DNA of 64,000 nt, from assembly GCF_000591415.1 (NCBI RefSeq), contig NZ_JEMF01000039.1, positions 62,001-126,000 of the forward strand, read 5' to 3'. The translations under genes and the position numbers were made by a program. The stretch's first letter is position 1. Each line of letters begins with the position of its first letter. Of this stretch, positions 1 through 10,633 are shown piece after piece. The DNA is from Cobetia crustatorum (GTDB taxonomy: Bacteria; Pseudomonadota; Gammaproteobacteria; Pseudomonadales; Halomonadaceae). The notes under the pieces were generated by a model. That model made no database searches and had not been told where the DNA came from. It saw only the letters and a program-made list of their open reading frames with translations.

Positions 1-1
1 G

Positions 2-778
2 CTGGAAGCTCAGCTCGACACTCAGCTGCTCTATCGGACGACGCGCCAGACGCGCCTGACCGATGCTGGACAGGTCTATTACGAGCACTGCCACCATCTC
101 TTTGACGGTTTTCGCGCCGCAGAACAAGCCATCGGTGACTTCCATGCTCGCCCCAGCGGGGTGCTTAAACTGACCAGCGCCACCACCTTTGGTGAGCGTT
201 ATGTGGCACCACTGGTCAATGACTTTCAGCTCAAGCATCCCCAGCTTGAGGTACAGATGCACTTCACCAACCGTCCGGTGGAGCTGATCGATGAAGGCTA
301 CGATGTCGCCATTCGCATGGGCGTGCTCAAGGATTCCTCGCTGATCGCGCGGCGACTGGTCGATCGGCGCGAGTACGTGATCGCCTCGCATGACTATTTC
401 CAGCGCGCGCCGCGCCCGCATACGCTGGCCGAGCTTTCCAGCCATCGTTGCCTGGCGGGCTCCAAGCGTGAGTGGCTGTTCGAGGTCGAGGGACAACGTC
501 GCGAGGTACGTATCAGTGGCAGCTGGCAGGCCAATTCAGGGCCAGCGCTACTGGATGCGGCGCTCAAGGGCCTCGGCCTGGCCCAGCTGCCTGATTACTA
601 TGTGGCCCCTCATCTCGCGAGTGGCGAGCTGATTGCAGTGCTCGACGACTATCAGGTACGCGACACTGGCGTGTGGATCGTTTATCCCCGCCATCGCCAT
701 CTGTCGCCCAAGGTGCGTCAGTTCGTCGACTTCATGGTCGAGCGCTTTGAAGGCCGTACCTCTGCGCTGCCGAGCTGA
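2..778 (+). CDS. LysR-family transcriptional regulator, 5' end outside window
   Basis: The open frame runs in from the left edge, so the start is missing and about 258 residues are visible. The first codons read as the end of a LysR winged helix-turn-helix (LLYRTTRQTRLTDAG), followed by the linker and a periplasmic-binding-protein-like effector domain (LKLTSATTFGERYVAPLV, then GYDVAIRMG). LysR proteins bind promoter DNA as tetramers and respond to a small co-inducer. The gene converges on the NCS1 permease across a shared terminator, so control of the pyrimidine locus cannot be inferred from position alone. Its target is unknown. The family assignment is secure. Confidence 0.93.
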   Translation: MEAQLDTQLLYRTTRQTRLTDAGQVYYEHCHHLFDGFRAAEQAIGDFHARPSGVLKLTSATTFGERYVAPLVNDFQLKHPQLEVQMHFTNRPVELIDEGYDVAIRMGVLKDSSLIARRLVDRREYVIASHDYFQRAPRPHTLAELSSHRCLAGSKREWLFEVEGQRREVRISGSWQANSGPALLDAALKGLGLAQLPDYYVAPHLASGELIAVLDDYQVRDTGVWIVYPRHRHLSPKVRQFVDFMVERFEGRTSALPS

Positions 779-808
779 CTGAACAGAGCTGAGCCTGACC
801 TGCCAGCA

Positions 809-845
809 AAGATACGGGGCTGCCAAATCGGCAGCCCCGTATCTT
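809..845. terminator. Bidirectional intrinsic terminator
   Basis: A 16-bp perfect inverted repeat (809-824 with 830-845, loop of 5) lies between the convergent LysR and NCS1 genes. It is followed by CTTTT on the plus strand. It probably serves both genes. Confidence 0.85.
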
Positions 846-900
846 CTTTTACCGCCTCCACCTGGTCATGACTTCGATTCAATACGCCCTCGGCCTCGAG

Positions 901-2418
901 TCAATATGCCCTTGGACTACCGGCTGCCGGCAGCACCACCGATGGCGCCTTGTCCAACAGCTTGCTGGAAACAAAATAGACCAGCGCGCCCAGCAACGAC
1001 CCCGTGAACCAGCCGTAGTCGTAGAACCAGGACAGCGCAGGTTGCGAGAAGCTGATCATCGTCAGGCCCACCGGTACGAAGAAGGCGATGAAACCCGCCG
1101 GATTGAAGGCCGGATAGGTACCGCCATCCAGATACAACGCCGGCAAATCAAAGGATTGGCGACGGATCACGAAGTAGTCGACGATCATGATGCCGGCGAT
1201 GGGGCCCAGCAGACTCGAATAGCCCAGCAACCAGTTGGAATAGAGACTCTCGAGACTGACATCCGACTCGATCCAGCCCATCTTCTTGATCAGCTCGAAG
1301 CCCATCAGCAGTACGCCGACCAGACCGGTGAGCAGCACGCCACGCGTCTGATTGATGAACTTGGGGGCGATGTTCTGGAAGTCATTGGTCGGCGAGACGA
1401 TATTGGCGGCGGTGTTGGTCGATAGCGTCGCGATGATGATCAGCACCATGGCGATAGCGACCCAACCCGGACTATCGATACGTCCGATCAGGTTGACCGG
1501 ATCCGAGATGGTTTCGCCAACCAGCGAACTGGAAGCCGCCGTCAGCACCACACCCAAGGCCGCGAAGAAGAACATCGTCAGTGGCAGACCGATGATCTGA
1601 CCGACGATCTGGTCCTTCTGGCTCTTGGCATAGCGACTGAAGTCAGGAATGTTGAGTGACAACGTGGCCCAGAAACCGACCATCGCGGTCAGACCGGCCA
1701 TGAAGTAACTCGCCACACCATCGCCCTCAGGACGATTGGGCGGCTGAGCCAGCAGCTCGCTGATCGAAGTATGCGGCAGTGCCCACACCATCAGGCCCAC
1801 CCCCACCGCCAGCAGCAGAGGTGCGGAAAGTGTCTCCAACCACTTGATGGATTCCGCGCCACGAATCACCACGAACAGGTTGAGCGCCCAGAACACGAAG
1901 AAGCCGATCACCTCACCGACACCACCCAGTGCCTTCCAGTCTGCCGAGAGACTCGAGAGCAGCAGATGAATCGCCAGTCCGCCGAACATTGTCTGGATAC
2001 CGAACCAACCACACGCGACCACCGCACGAATCATGCATGGCACGTTGGAGCCGATGATGCCGAACGATGAGCGCAGCACCACGGGGAAGGGAATACCGAA
2101 GCGGGTACCGGGAAAGGCGTTGAGGGTCAGCGGAATCAACACCACGATATTGGCGACCAGAATTGTCACTAGCGCCTCGCTGACACTCAGCCCGAAGTAG
2201 GCCGTCAGCACGCCACCGAGCGTATAGGTCGGTACGCAGATCGACATGCCGACCCACAGGGCAGCGATATTCCAGCGCGACCAGGTTCGCTCGGCACTCT
2301 TGGTCGGCGCGATATCTTCGTTATAACGCGGACTGGCGGCAACATCTTCTGCCACTACCAGCTCGATCATCTCCTCGTTGCTCCGCACCATGTGCGAGCG
2401 CGTCTGTGTCGGGGCCAT
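901..2418 (-). CDS. NCS1-family nucleobase/hydantoin:cation symporter
   Basis: This 505-residue membrane protein of the nucleobase:cation symporter-1 family (uracil, allantoin, hydantoin, cytosine permeases) would import a pyrimidine or hydantoin with Na+ or H+. The N-terminal cytoplasmic segment carries the family hallmark NEDIAPTKSAERTW. About twelve hydrophobic helices follow, including the NIPDFSRYAKS stretch typical of NCS1. The ATG start is preceded by GGTGAGG. It is divergent from the degradation genes beginning at 3104, so substrate uptake and catabolism face each other across one control region. Uracil or a hydantoin is the likely substrate from context, but specificity cannot be read from the sequence. 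Confidence 0.92.
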   Translation of the reverse strand: MAPTQTRSHMVRSNEEMIELVVAEDVAASPRYNEDIAPTKSAERTWSRWNIAALWVGMSICVPTYTLGGVLTAYFGLSVSEALVTILVANIVVLIPLTLNAFPGTRFGIPFPVVLRSSFGIIGSNVPCMIRAVVACGWFGIQTMFGGLAIHLLLSSLSADWKALGGVGEVIGFFVFWALNLFVVIRGAESIKWLETLSAPLLLAVGVGLMVWALPHTSISELLAQPPNRPEGDGVASYFMAGLTAMVGFWATLSLNIPDFSRYAKSQKDQIVGQIIGLPLTMFFFAALGVVLTAASSSLVGETISDPVNLIGRIDSPGWVAIAMVLIIIATLSTNTAANIVSPTNDFQNIAPKFINQTRGVLLTGLVGVLLMGFELIKKMGWIESDVSLESLYSNWLLGYSSLLGPIAGIMIVDYFVIRRQSFDLPALYLDGGTYPAFNPAGFIAFFVPVGLTMISFSQPALSWFYDYGWFTGSLLGALVYFVSSKLLDKAPSVVLPAAGSPRAY

Positions 2419-3103
2419 GAGTCCTCACCTGTTTCAGCTGTTGTTATTGTTGGTAACGCGTGACAGTGCTTCGTGATGCCCTCTGCATGCCTCCCTACTT
2501 TCCTCAATTGCCCTCACTGCCGCTTTCATCACTTTAGTCAGGCAAATGTCATGCCGCAGCATTGATTAACGCCCATAAATCAATCCTGTCCATCCAGACA
2601 GCTTGTGAGATTTATCCAAGGTTACGACCATTGGATGGGCTTGTGATGTCATGTTGTTAGTCAGGCAACACTCGTCAGTATGGTCAGGTTCTATTGCGGT
2701 GCAAGGCGCGTTATTTACATACCCCAATAAACCAACTCAACTCATTGAAAATAGAGTGATTTTTATTAATATCACATGAGGTGCATGCTTTTAAAAATGG
2801 CACCACAGTGGTGAAATCAAGCGTCACAGAAATAAAAACACCTTTATATTCAACTAGTTAACTATTATTGAATTTAATTCCTTTATCGTCTTGCCGTTCC
2901 TCTAAACACTGACTAATGTTCAGTAAGCTGACTGACAAGACAGGATTATTAATCGAGAATCATTCCTGAAAAGTGCTTGGATATTTCCTGTACGTTGCGC
3001 CAGATAAACCCACGAATATGTCCGTTATCTTCTGAGTAAAAGACTCATGGAAGTGAAGTAAATACAACAACAACCCGGCGCTTGAGCGCCCGATGAGGAA
3101 GAC
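2419..3103. promoter_or_regulatory. Divergent control region between permease and pyrimidine catabolic genes
   Basis: This 685-bp AT-rich non-coding region separates the divergent permease and beta-ureidopropionase. It holds an 11-bp direct repeat TAGTCAGGCAA (2535-2545 and 2658-2668), a perfect inverted repeat CACCA-CAG-TGGTG (2801-2813) and a weaker one ACTGA-N7-TCAGT (2908-2924). These are candidate operators for the RutR-like or another regulator. I found no clear match to the E. coli RutR operator (TTGACCA..TGGTCAA). No convincing ORF is present. Confidence 0.45.
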
Positions 3104-4006
3104 ATGTCAAACGACTCCCGCATCACCTACACCGAAGATGCTGGCAAATTACGCTGTGCCGTCATCCAGATGGGGCTCAATGTTTCCACTGATCTCGAGC
3201 CGGCTCAGATTCGCGATGCCATGAACGAGGCCCACCTGCCGCTGATTGACCAGGCCGGTGAGGCAGGCGTCAAGATCCTGTGCTTCCAGGAAGTCTTCAA
3301 TCAGCCCTATTTCTGCCCAAGCCAGGATGCCAAGTGGTACGCCGCCGCCGAACGTGTACCGGAAGGCCCGACCACCACCCTGATGCAGCAGTACGCCAAG
3401 AAGCACCAGATGGTGATCATCGTGCCCATCTATGAAGAGGTGCAGACCGGCGTGTACTACAACACCGCCGCCGTGATCGACGCCGATGGCAGTTACCTGG
3501 GCAAGTACCACAAGACACATATTCCGCAGGTGGCAGGCTTCTGGGAGAAGTTCTTCTTCAAGCCCGGCAAGTCTGACTGGCCGGTCTTTAACACCGCCTA
3601 CGGACGCATCGGCGTCTATATCTGTTACGACCGCCACTTCCCGGAAGGCTGGCGAGCACTGGCACTCAACGGCGCAGAAATCATCTTCAATCCCTCCGCC
3701 ACCGTCGCGGGGCTATCGCAATACCTGTGGGAGCTTGAGCAGCCCGCCTCCGCTGCCGCCAATGGCTGTTACATCGCCGCCATCAACCGCGTTGGCCGCG
3801 AACAACCGTGGGACATCGGCGAATTCTACGGCTCCTCCTACTTCGTCAATCCGCGCGGCCAGATCGAAGCCCAGGCCAGCGCCACTGACGACGAATTGTT
3901 GATCCACGATCTCGACATGTCGATGGTGCGCGAAGTGCGCAACAACTGGCAGTTCTTCCGTGATCGTCGTCCGGATGCCTACACCCGCCTCACCGATGGC
4001 GAGTAA
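3104..4006 (+). CDS. Beta-ureidopropionase (N-carbamoyl-beta-alanine amidohydrolase), nitrilase superfamily
   Basis: This 300-residue carbon-nitrogen hydrolase should cleave N-carbamoyl-beta-alanine to beta-alanine, CO2 and ammonia, the last step of reductive uracil breakdown. The nitrilase triad is visible: Glu in CFQEVFNQPYFC (about residue 63), Lys in YHKTHIP and Cys in YICYDRHFPE. The QPYFCPSQD surroundings resemble beta-ureidopropionases more than generic nitrilases. It belongs to the CN-hydrolase family used by eukaryotes, not the M20-type hydantoin-utilisation amidase used by many bacteria. A strong GAGGAAG lies just before the ATG. It heads the run of genes for dihydropyrimidinase, PreT and PreA. 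An alternative is N-carbamoylputrescine amidase, which context makes less likely. Confidence 0.88.
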   Translation: MSNDSRITYTEDAGKLRCAVIQMGLNVSTDLEPAQIRDAMNEAHLPLIDQAGEAGVKILCFQEVFNQPYFCPSQDAKWYAAAERVPEGPTTTLMQQYAKKHQMVIIVPIYEEVQTGVYYNTAAVIDADGSYLGKYHKTHIPQVAGFWEKFFFKPGKSDWPVFNTAYGRIGVYICYDRHFPEGWRALALNGAEIIFNPSATVAGLSQYLWELEQPASAAANGCYIAAINRVGREQPWDIGEFYGSSYFVNPRGQIEAQASATDDELLIHDLDMSMVREVRNNWQFFRDRRPDAYTRLTDGE

Positions 4007-4009
4007 TGA

Positions 4010-5581
<1,572 letters not shown>

Positions 5582-5729
5582 TTCTCCTAATCTGGCAGCG
5601 CTCCTGACGCGCTGCGCTCTTTCTCAGCCCGAACTGAAGCAACAACCTTCAACACGCTCAATGACGTACCGCCTGATAACAACTAACAACAATCATCCCG
5701 CGCGCCTGAGCGCGGGCAGGAGCCACACC

Positions 5730-7103
5730 GTGACGACATCCTCATCTCCTTCCCATTGGACCCCCGCGGGGTTCGAGGAAGAGGCGCTGAGTGCGCGCTT
5801 CACCGATCTTCATCCGGCGCTGGGCAAGCGCCAGGCCATCATCGAGAGCGCACGCTGCCTGTATTGCTATGACGCGCCCTGCATCAAGGCTTGCCCGACC
5901 AGCATCGACATCCCGACCTTCATTCGCCGTATTCACGACGACAACCTCGAAGGCGCCGCCAGCGAGATTCTCGATGCCAACATTCTCGGCGGCAGCTGTG
6001 CACGTGTCTGCCCGACCGAGATTCTCTGCGAGCAGTCCTGTGTACGTAATCAGGGGGATGAGTGCCAGCCGGTACTGATCGGCCTGCTGCAACGTCATGC
6101 GTTGGATAATGCCAAGTTTGAATCACACCCCTTCACGCGGGCAGCCCACACTGGGCGCCGCGTGGCCGTGGTCGGCGCCGGCCCTGCTGGCCTTTCCTGC
6201 GCGCATCGTCTGGCGCGCTTCGGTCATGACGTGGTGATCTTCGAGGCTGAAGAGAAAGCCGGCGGCCTGAACGAATACGGTATCGCCCGCTACAAGCTGA
6301 CCGATGATTTCGCCGCCCGTGAAGTCGAGTTCCTGCTCGAAATCGGTGGCATCGAGATTCGCCACGGCCAGCGCCTGGGTGACAATCTCGCCATTGCCGA
6401 GCTGACACGTGAATTTGACAGCGTCTTCCTCGGCCTTGGCCTCGGTACCAGCCACTCACTGGGCCTGACGGGCGAAGACGCCCCCGGTCTGATGGCGGCG
6501 ACGGACTACATCAAGGTATTGCGTCAGAGCAGCGAGTTGAACGTACTGGCGGTGCCAAAACACGCGGTGGTGATCGGCGCAGGCAACACTGCCATCGATA
6601 TTGCGGTGCAGGTAAAACGCCTCGGTGCCGAGAGCGTAGACCTCGTCTATCGTCGCGGTGAAGCACAGATGTCCGCCACCCCGCACGAGCAGGACATCGC
6701 GCGTGCCAATGGCGTGATGATTCACACCTGGGCGCGCCCGCTGGCCATCGACAGCAATACCGACGGTCAACTCAGCGCCATGCAGTTCGCGCGCACCCGT
6801 GTTGAAGATGGCCGCCTGATCGACAGCGGCGAGACCTTCTCACTTGCCTGCGATGGCGTATTTACCGCGATCGGGCAAGGCTTTGACGACGCCAGCCTGA
6901 GCGACGTGCATGCCGCAGGGATGGCGCGCAGCGGGGCAAAGATTGAAGTTGACACCATGCTGCGCACCAGTCTGCCGGGCGTTTACGCCGGCGGTGACTG
7001 CATCGCGCGCGGGCAAGACCTCACCGTTCAAGCTGTCGCTCACGGCAAGTTGGCCGCCGAGGCCATCCATCACGATCTGATGCTCAAGGTGGAGGCCGCC
7101 TGA
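5730..7103 (+). CDS. preT: NAD-dependent dihydropyrimidine dehydrogenase subunit PreT (PydX)
   Basis: This 457-residue electron-input subunit passes electrons from NADH through Fe-S centres and FAD to PreA, for reduction of uracil and thymine. The N-terminal Fe-S region has CLYCYDAPCIKACP and CARVCPTEILCEQSC. The FAD Rossmann motif is VVGAGPAGLSCAHRLARFG and the second nucleotide site is VVIGAGNTAIDIA, as in glutamate synthase small subunits. The open frame extends back into the dihydropyrimidinase gene, but the GTG at 5730 is preferred because GCAGGAG precedes it and it gives the usual length. The stop overlaps the PreA start (TGATG), indicating translational coupling. Confidence 0.93.
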   Translation: MTTSSSPSHWTPAGFEEEALSARFTDLHPALGKRQAIIESARCLYCYDAPCIKACPTSIDIPTFIRRIHDDNLEGAASEILDANILGGSCARVCPTEILCEQSCVRNQGDECQPVLIGLLQRHALDNAKFESHPFTRAAHTGRRVAVVGAGPAGLSCAHRLARFGHDVVIFEAEEKAGGLNEYGIARYKLTDDFAAREVEFLLEIGGIEIRHGQRLGDNLAIAELTREFDSVFLGLGLGTSHSLGLTGEDAPGLMAATDYIKVLRQSSELNVLAVPKHAVVIGAGNTAIDIAVQVKRLGAESVDLVYRRGEAQMSATPHEQDIARANGVMIHTWARPLAIDSNTDGQLSAMQFARTRVEDGRLIDSGETFSLACDGVFTAIGQGFDDASLSDVHAAGMARSGAKIEVDTMLRTSLPGVYAGGDCIARGQDLTVQAVAHGKLAAEAIHHDLMLKVEAA

Positions 7104-8467
7104 TGACTATTCATACCCCGCTCAATGAAGATAACGCCCGCCCTGCAGGCGCTGGCGCAAACGATGCCGCCAGCAATGATCATGTCGCCAGCTACAAGGC
7201 TGACCTCTCTATCAACTTCGCCGGTATCCGCTCGCCGAATCCCTTCTGGCTGGCCAGTGCGCCGCCGACTGACAAGGCCTACAACGTGGTACGTGCCTTC
7301 GAGGCCGGTTGGGGCGGCGTGGTGTGGAAGACGCTCGGTGAAGACCCGGCGGCGGTGAACGTCTCCTCACGCTACTCCGCGCACTATGGCCCGAATGGTG
7401 AGGTCAGCGGCTTCAACAACATTGAGCTGATCACTGACCGTTCGCTGGAAATCAACCTGCGCGAGATTACTCAGGTCAAGAAGGACTGGCCGGATCGCGC
7501 ACTGATCGTCTCGCTGATGGTGCCGTGCGAAGAAGAGGCCTGGAAGACCATCCTGCCGCAGGTCGAGGCGACGGGCTGTGATGGCATCGAGCTCAATTTC
7601 GGCTGCCCACACGGCATGCCGGAACGCGGCATGGGCGCCGCAGTCGGTCAGGTACCGGAGTATGTCGAAAAGGTCACGCGTTGGTGCAAGACGTACAGCT
7701 CACTGCCGGTCATCGTCAAACTGACACCCAACATCACCGATGTGCGTCTGCCGGCTCAGGCTGCGCTACGTGGCGGTGCTGACGCCGTCTCGCTGATCAA
7801 CACCATCAACTCCATCACCCATCTGGATCTCGACCGCATGGTTGCGCATCCGGTCGTCGGCGGGCGCAGCACCCACGGTGGTTACTGCGGTAGCGCAGTC
7901 AAACCTATCGCGCTCAACATGGTGTCAGAGATTGCCCGCACGCCAGAGACGGCCAATCTACCCATTTCAGGCATCGGCGGCATTTCCAACTGGGAAGACG
8001 CCGCGGAATTCATCGCGCTAGGGGCCGGCAGCGTGCAGGTGTGTACGGCGGCCATGCTGCACGGCTTCCGGATCGTCGAAGAGATGAAGGACGGGTTGGG
8101 CCGCTGGATGGACAGCAAGGGGTATCAGAAGATCGATGACTTCACGCGCGCCGCGATACCCAACACTACCGACTGGAAGCACCTGGACATGAACTATCAG
8201 GTGATCGCGCGTATTGATCAGGACAAATGCATTGGCTGTGGACGCTGCTATATCGCCTGCGAGGACACCTCGCATCAGGCGATCATGCATCTGGCCAAGG
8301 ACAACGGCACCGCACGCTATGAGGTGAAGGACGCTGACTGCGTGGGCTGTAATCTGTGTGAAATCACCTGCCCGGTGGACAACTGCATCACCATGGAAGA
8401 GCAGGATACCGGCAAGCCGTACATGAACTGGATGGAAGACCCGCGCAACCCGCATCGCGCTGCCTGA
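7103..8467 (+). CDS. preA: NAD-dependent dihydropyrimidine dehydrogenase subunit PreA (PydA)
   Basis: This 454-residue FMN-binding catalytic subunit reduces uracil/thymine to the 5,6-dihydro form. It has a dihydroorotate-dehydrogenase-like barrel (NPFWLASAPPT near the start, ELNFGCPHGMPERGMG in the middle, GIGGISNWEDAAEFIALG) and a C-terminal pair of 4Fe-4S motifs (CIGCGRCYIAC and CVGCNLCEITCP). The segment after PERGMG reads AAVGQ, where mammalian enzymes have ACGQ with the catalytic Cys. I believe this may be normal for bacterial PreA but could not check. It is coupled to PreT by a 1-bp overlap and followed by a terminator, closing the operon. Confidence 0.94.
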   Translation: MTIHTPLNEDNARPAGAGANDAASNDHVASYKADLSINFAGIRSPNPFWLASAPPTDKAYNVVRAFEAGWGGVVWKTLGEDPAAVNVSSRYSAHYGPNGEVSGFNNIELITDRSLEINLREITQVKKDWPDRALIVSLMVPCEEEAWKTILPQVEATGCDGIELNFGCPHGMPERGMGAAVGQVPEYVEKVTRWCKTYSSLPVIVKLTPNITDVRLPAQAALRGGADAVSLINTINSITHLDLDRMVAHPVVGGRSTHGGYCGSAVKPIALNMVSEIARTPETANLPISGIGGISNWEDAAEFIALGAGSVQVCTAAMLHGFRIVEEMKDGLGRWMDSKGYQKIDDFTRAAIPNTTDWKHLDMNYQVIARIDQDKCIGCGRCYIACEDTSHQAIMHLAKDNGTARYEVKDADCVGCNLCEITCPVDNCITMEEQDTGKPYMNWMEDPRNPHRAA

Positions 8468-8505
8468 TAAGGCACTGAGAGAGCGTCAAAAGACCGGAAA
8501 CCAAA

Positions 8506-8531
8506 AAGGGCTGCCAGCAATGGCAGCCCTT
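8506..8531. terminator. Intrinsic terminator after preA
   Basis: An 11-bp perfect stem AAGGGCTGCCA / TGGCAGCCCTT with a 4-nt loop, followed by TCTT. It lies between preA and the convergent TetR gene and can act in both directions. Confidence 0.85.
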
Positions 8532-8609
8532 TCTTGTGAGTGATCACAAACAACATGAAATACACTTCGTTATCTTTACGCTAAACACAAGGAGTAATCA
8601 TCGTCCGCC

Positions 8610-9230
8610 TCAGGCAGAAAGCCCTACGCCTTTCAGCAACACGCGTGTGACATTCTGCACCGCTTGCTCAAACTCGCGATCACTCAGCGCGCACCCCCGA
8701 TTGAGTACGGCAATCTGATGATCGAAGTCGGCGTAGTGCTGGGTACTCGCCCATATCATGTACAGATAGGCGGAGGCATCGACGTTGTCGATACGGCCTT
8801 CAGCGATCCAGCTACGCAGCCGCGACTTCTTCATCTCGGCCCACTCGTCGAGCCAGATCGTCAGCTCCTCACCCAGCACCGGCGCCCCCTGCATGATTTC
8901 GCTGGCCCATACCTTGGAGCCGTAAGGACGCTGGCGCGAGTGCATCATCTTGGCGCGAATGTAGGTGGAGAGCACCAGCTGCGGGTCGTCGTAGGCCTCG
9001 AAGCACAGTGCATCTTCCTTCCACAGCGCCAACAGGCCATCGAGCACGGCACGATAGAGCGCTTCCTTGGTACTGAAGTAATAATGCAGATTCGACTTGG
9101 GCAGCTCTACCTCGGCGGCAATATCCACCATGCTAGCGCCAACATAGCCCTTGAGTGCGAATACCTTCTCGGCGGCGAGCAGAATACGCCCGACATTATC
9201 CTTGCGAATCTGAGACTTGCGAGTGGCCAT
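8610..9230 (-). CDS. rutR: RutR-like TetR-family regulator of pyrimidine metabolism
   Basis: This 206-residue TetR repressor has an N-terminal helix-turn-helix (DIAAEVELPKSNLHYYFST) and a C-terminal ligand domain that closely follows E. coli RutR, including MIWASTQHYADF, whose Trp contacts uracil in RutR. RutR senses uracil/thymine and derepresses pyrimidine catabolism. Its place next to the reductive pathway supports the same job here, although E. coli RutR controls the unrelated Rut pathway. The start follows an AGGGGATCGC stretch. Assignment to the RutR subfamily is fairly strong; the exact ligand is inferred. Confidence 0.87.
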   Translation of the reverse strand: MATRKSQIRKDNVGRILLAAEKVFALKGYVGASMVDIAAEVELPKSNLHYYFSTKEALYRAVLDGLLALWKEDALCFEAYDDPQLVLSTYIRAKMMHSRQRPYGSKVWASEIMQGAPVLGEELTIWLDEWAEMKKSRLRSWIAEGRIDNVDASAYLYMIWASTQHYADFDHQIAVLNRGCALSDREFEQAVQNVTRVLLKGVGLSA

Positions 9231-9435
9231 GCGATCCCCTGACGCAGTACTGACAGTGGCCTCAGAATATCACACCCATATGGCCACATGTCTGGGCAGT
9301 CAGGTTTCACATGGCCTCTTCTTGTGAAATCCTGCCAATCACGCACCCTGCGATTCAATGATGAGCCCTGTCATTCAAAGACAGCACCGTCGATAAAGCC
9401 ATCTGCCGGCATCGGTATCTGCCCCGCCTCACCGC

Positions 9436-10578
9436 TCAGCCACCAGGCGCGGGATGATTGCCTTCGCTACGCTCATCGACTGCTGGCACGACCAGACCCA
9501 GACTGCGCGCTGCGATCCGATAGAGATCCGGCCTTACACAGCGTGTCAGTGTCGCGGCGATATCATGCTCACTGATGCCATGCAGGTGCCCCCAGCGCTG
9601 CATCTGGGAAACATACCAGCGGGTATGCGAACGCCACGGGAAATTGGCGGCGTAGCGGTGGAATATCGTCCAGCCTGCGTTGGCCTGCTGATAGTCCTCG
9701 ACCGACTGCTCGACATCGACATCCTCGAGCCCATGCGCGATGACCGACAGTGGCACCTCGGGCAGGCCTTCGTCATGTAGCCAACTGGCGGCTTGCTGGC
9801 GATTGCCGGGGCGGTCCAGCCATGCGCAAGCCCTGAGCAGTGAACGTATCAGCGCCTGATGAGCCAGCGGATGTTGCTGCGCCCAGTCCTCGCGCACCCC
9901 CAGCACCTTCTCCTGCCCGAAGCGCCAGATGTCATGACTACCCGCGACCACCTGCCCCATGCCCTGCGCGCTGGCCAGGCTATTCCACGGCTCACCGACA
10001 CAAAAACCATCCAGAATTCCGGAGGCGAGTTGCGCCGCCATCAGTGGAGGGGCAACAGCGCGCATATCGACCTGTGAATCGGGATCAATCCCACCCGCCG
10101 CCAGCCAATAGCGCAGCAGGTAACGGTGCGAGGAGAACGGATGCACACTCGCGAGCCTTAACGGTGCCTCACCGCGTTGGCGGCGCTGCCTGACGTGCTC
10201 GCCCAGTGCGCAGGCAATGCCAAGTGAGCTATCAAGCACATGCCCTTCCTCGGCCAGCCGCGTCATCAACGCGCGTGACAGAGTGATGGCATTGCCACCC
10301 AGATTGAGGGTCATGGCACTGATGACGGGAGTCGCACGCCCGTCCAGCCCCAGTGTTGACGTCAGCGGCATCAAGGCCAGCATCTGCGCGCCCTGCAAGA
10401 CACCGGTCTGCAGGTCATCACGTAGCGCTGCCCACGATGGCTGCCACTTGAGCGTCACCGACAGCCCCTCCTCCTGGAAGAACCCTAGCTGCTCAGCCAC
10501 CACAAAGGGCGCAGCATCATTGAGCGGCATCAATCCCAGCGTCAGCTGGTGATCATTCAGGGGTGCATCACTGAGCAT
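9436..10578 (-). CDS. nasS: NasS-type nitrate sensor (ABC substrate-binding-like)
   Basis: This 380-residue protein resembles the nitrate-binding proteins NrtA/NasF (LGLMPLNDAAPFVVAEQLGF; DGFCVGEPWNSLA; FPWRSHTRWY) but has no signal peptide. That fits cytoplasmic NasS, which holds the antiterminator NasT inactive until nitrate or nitrite binds. The ATG at 10578 is preferred over an upstream TTG because GAGGTGTCTGTG precedes it. It lies directly downstream of nasT on the same strand, 55 bp away. Together they should control assimilatory nitrate genes such as the porter at 11787. Confidence 0.87.
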   Translation of the reverse strand: MLSDAPLNDHQLTLGLMPLNDAAPFVVAEQLGFFQEEGLSVTLKWQPSWAALRDDLQTGVLQGAQMLALMPLTSTLGLDGRATPVISAMTLNLGGNAITLSRALMTRLAEEGHVLDSSLGIACALGEHVRQRRQRGEAPLRLASVHPFSSHRYLLRYWLAAGGIDPDSQVDMRAVAPPLMAAQLASGILDGFCVGEPWNSLASAQGMGQVVAGSHDIWRFGQEKVLGVREDWAQQHPLAHQALIRSLLRACAWLDRPGNRQQAASWLHDEGLPEVPLSVIAHGLEDVDVEQSVEDYQQANAGWTIFHRYAANFPWRSHTRWYVSQMQRWGHLHGISEHDIAATLTRCVRPDLYRIAARSLGLVVPAVDERSEGNHPAPGG

Positions 10579-10633
10579 CACAGACACCTCATGAAAAGAC
10601 GTAATAAAAGACAATGGCGCAAGCAGTGATCAA

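Noticed and set aside
2621-2640. GACCATTGG as a RutR operator
   Set aside because: It only matches one half of the E. coli RutR palindrome and lacks the second arm.
2795-2815. Sigma-54 promoter at TGGCAC in the pyrimidine control region
   Set aside because: The -12 element at the required spacing is not TTGC; the motif is part of a small inverted repeat instead.
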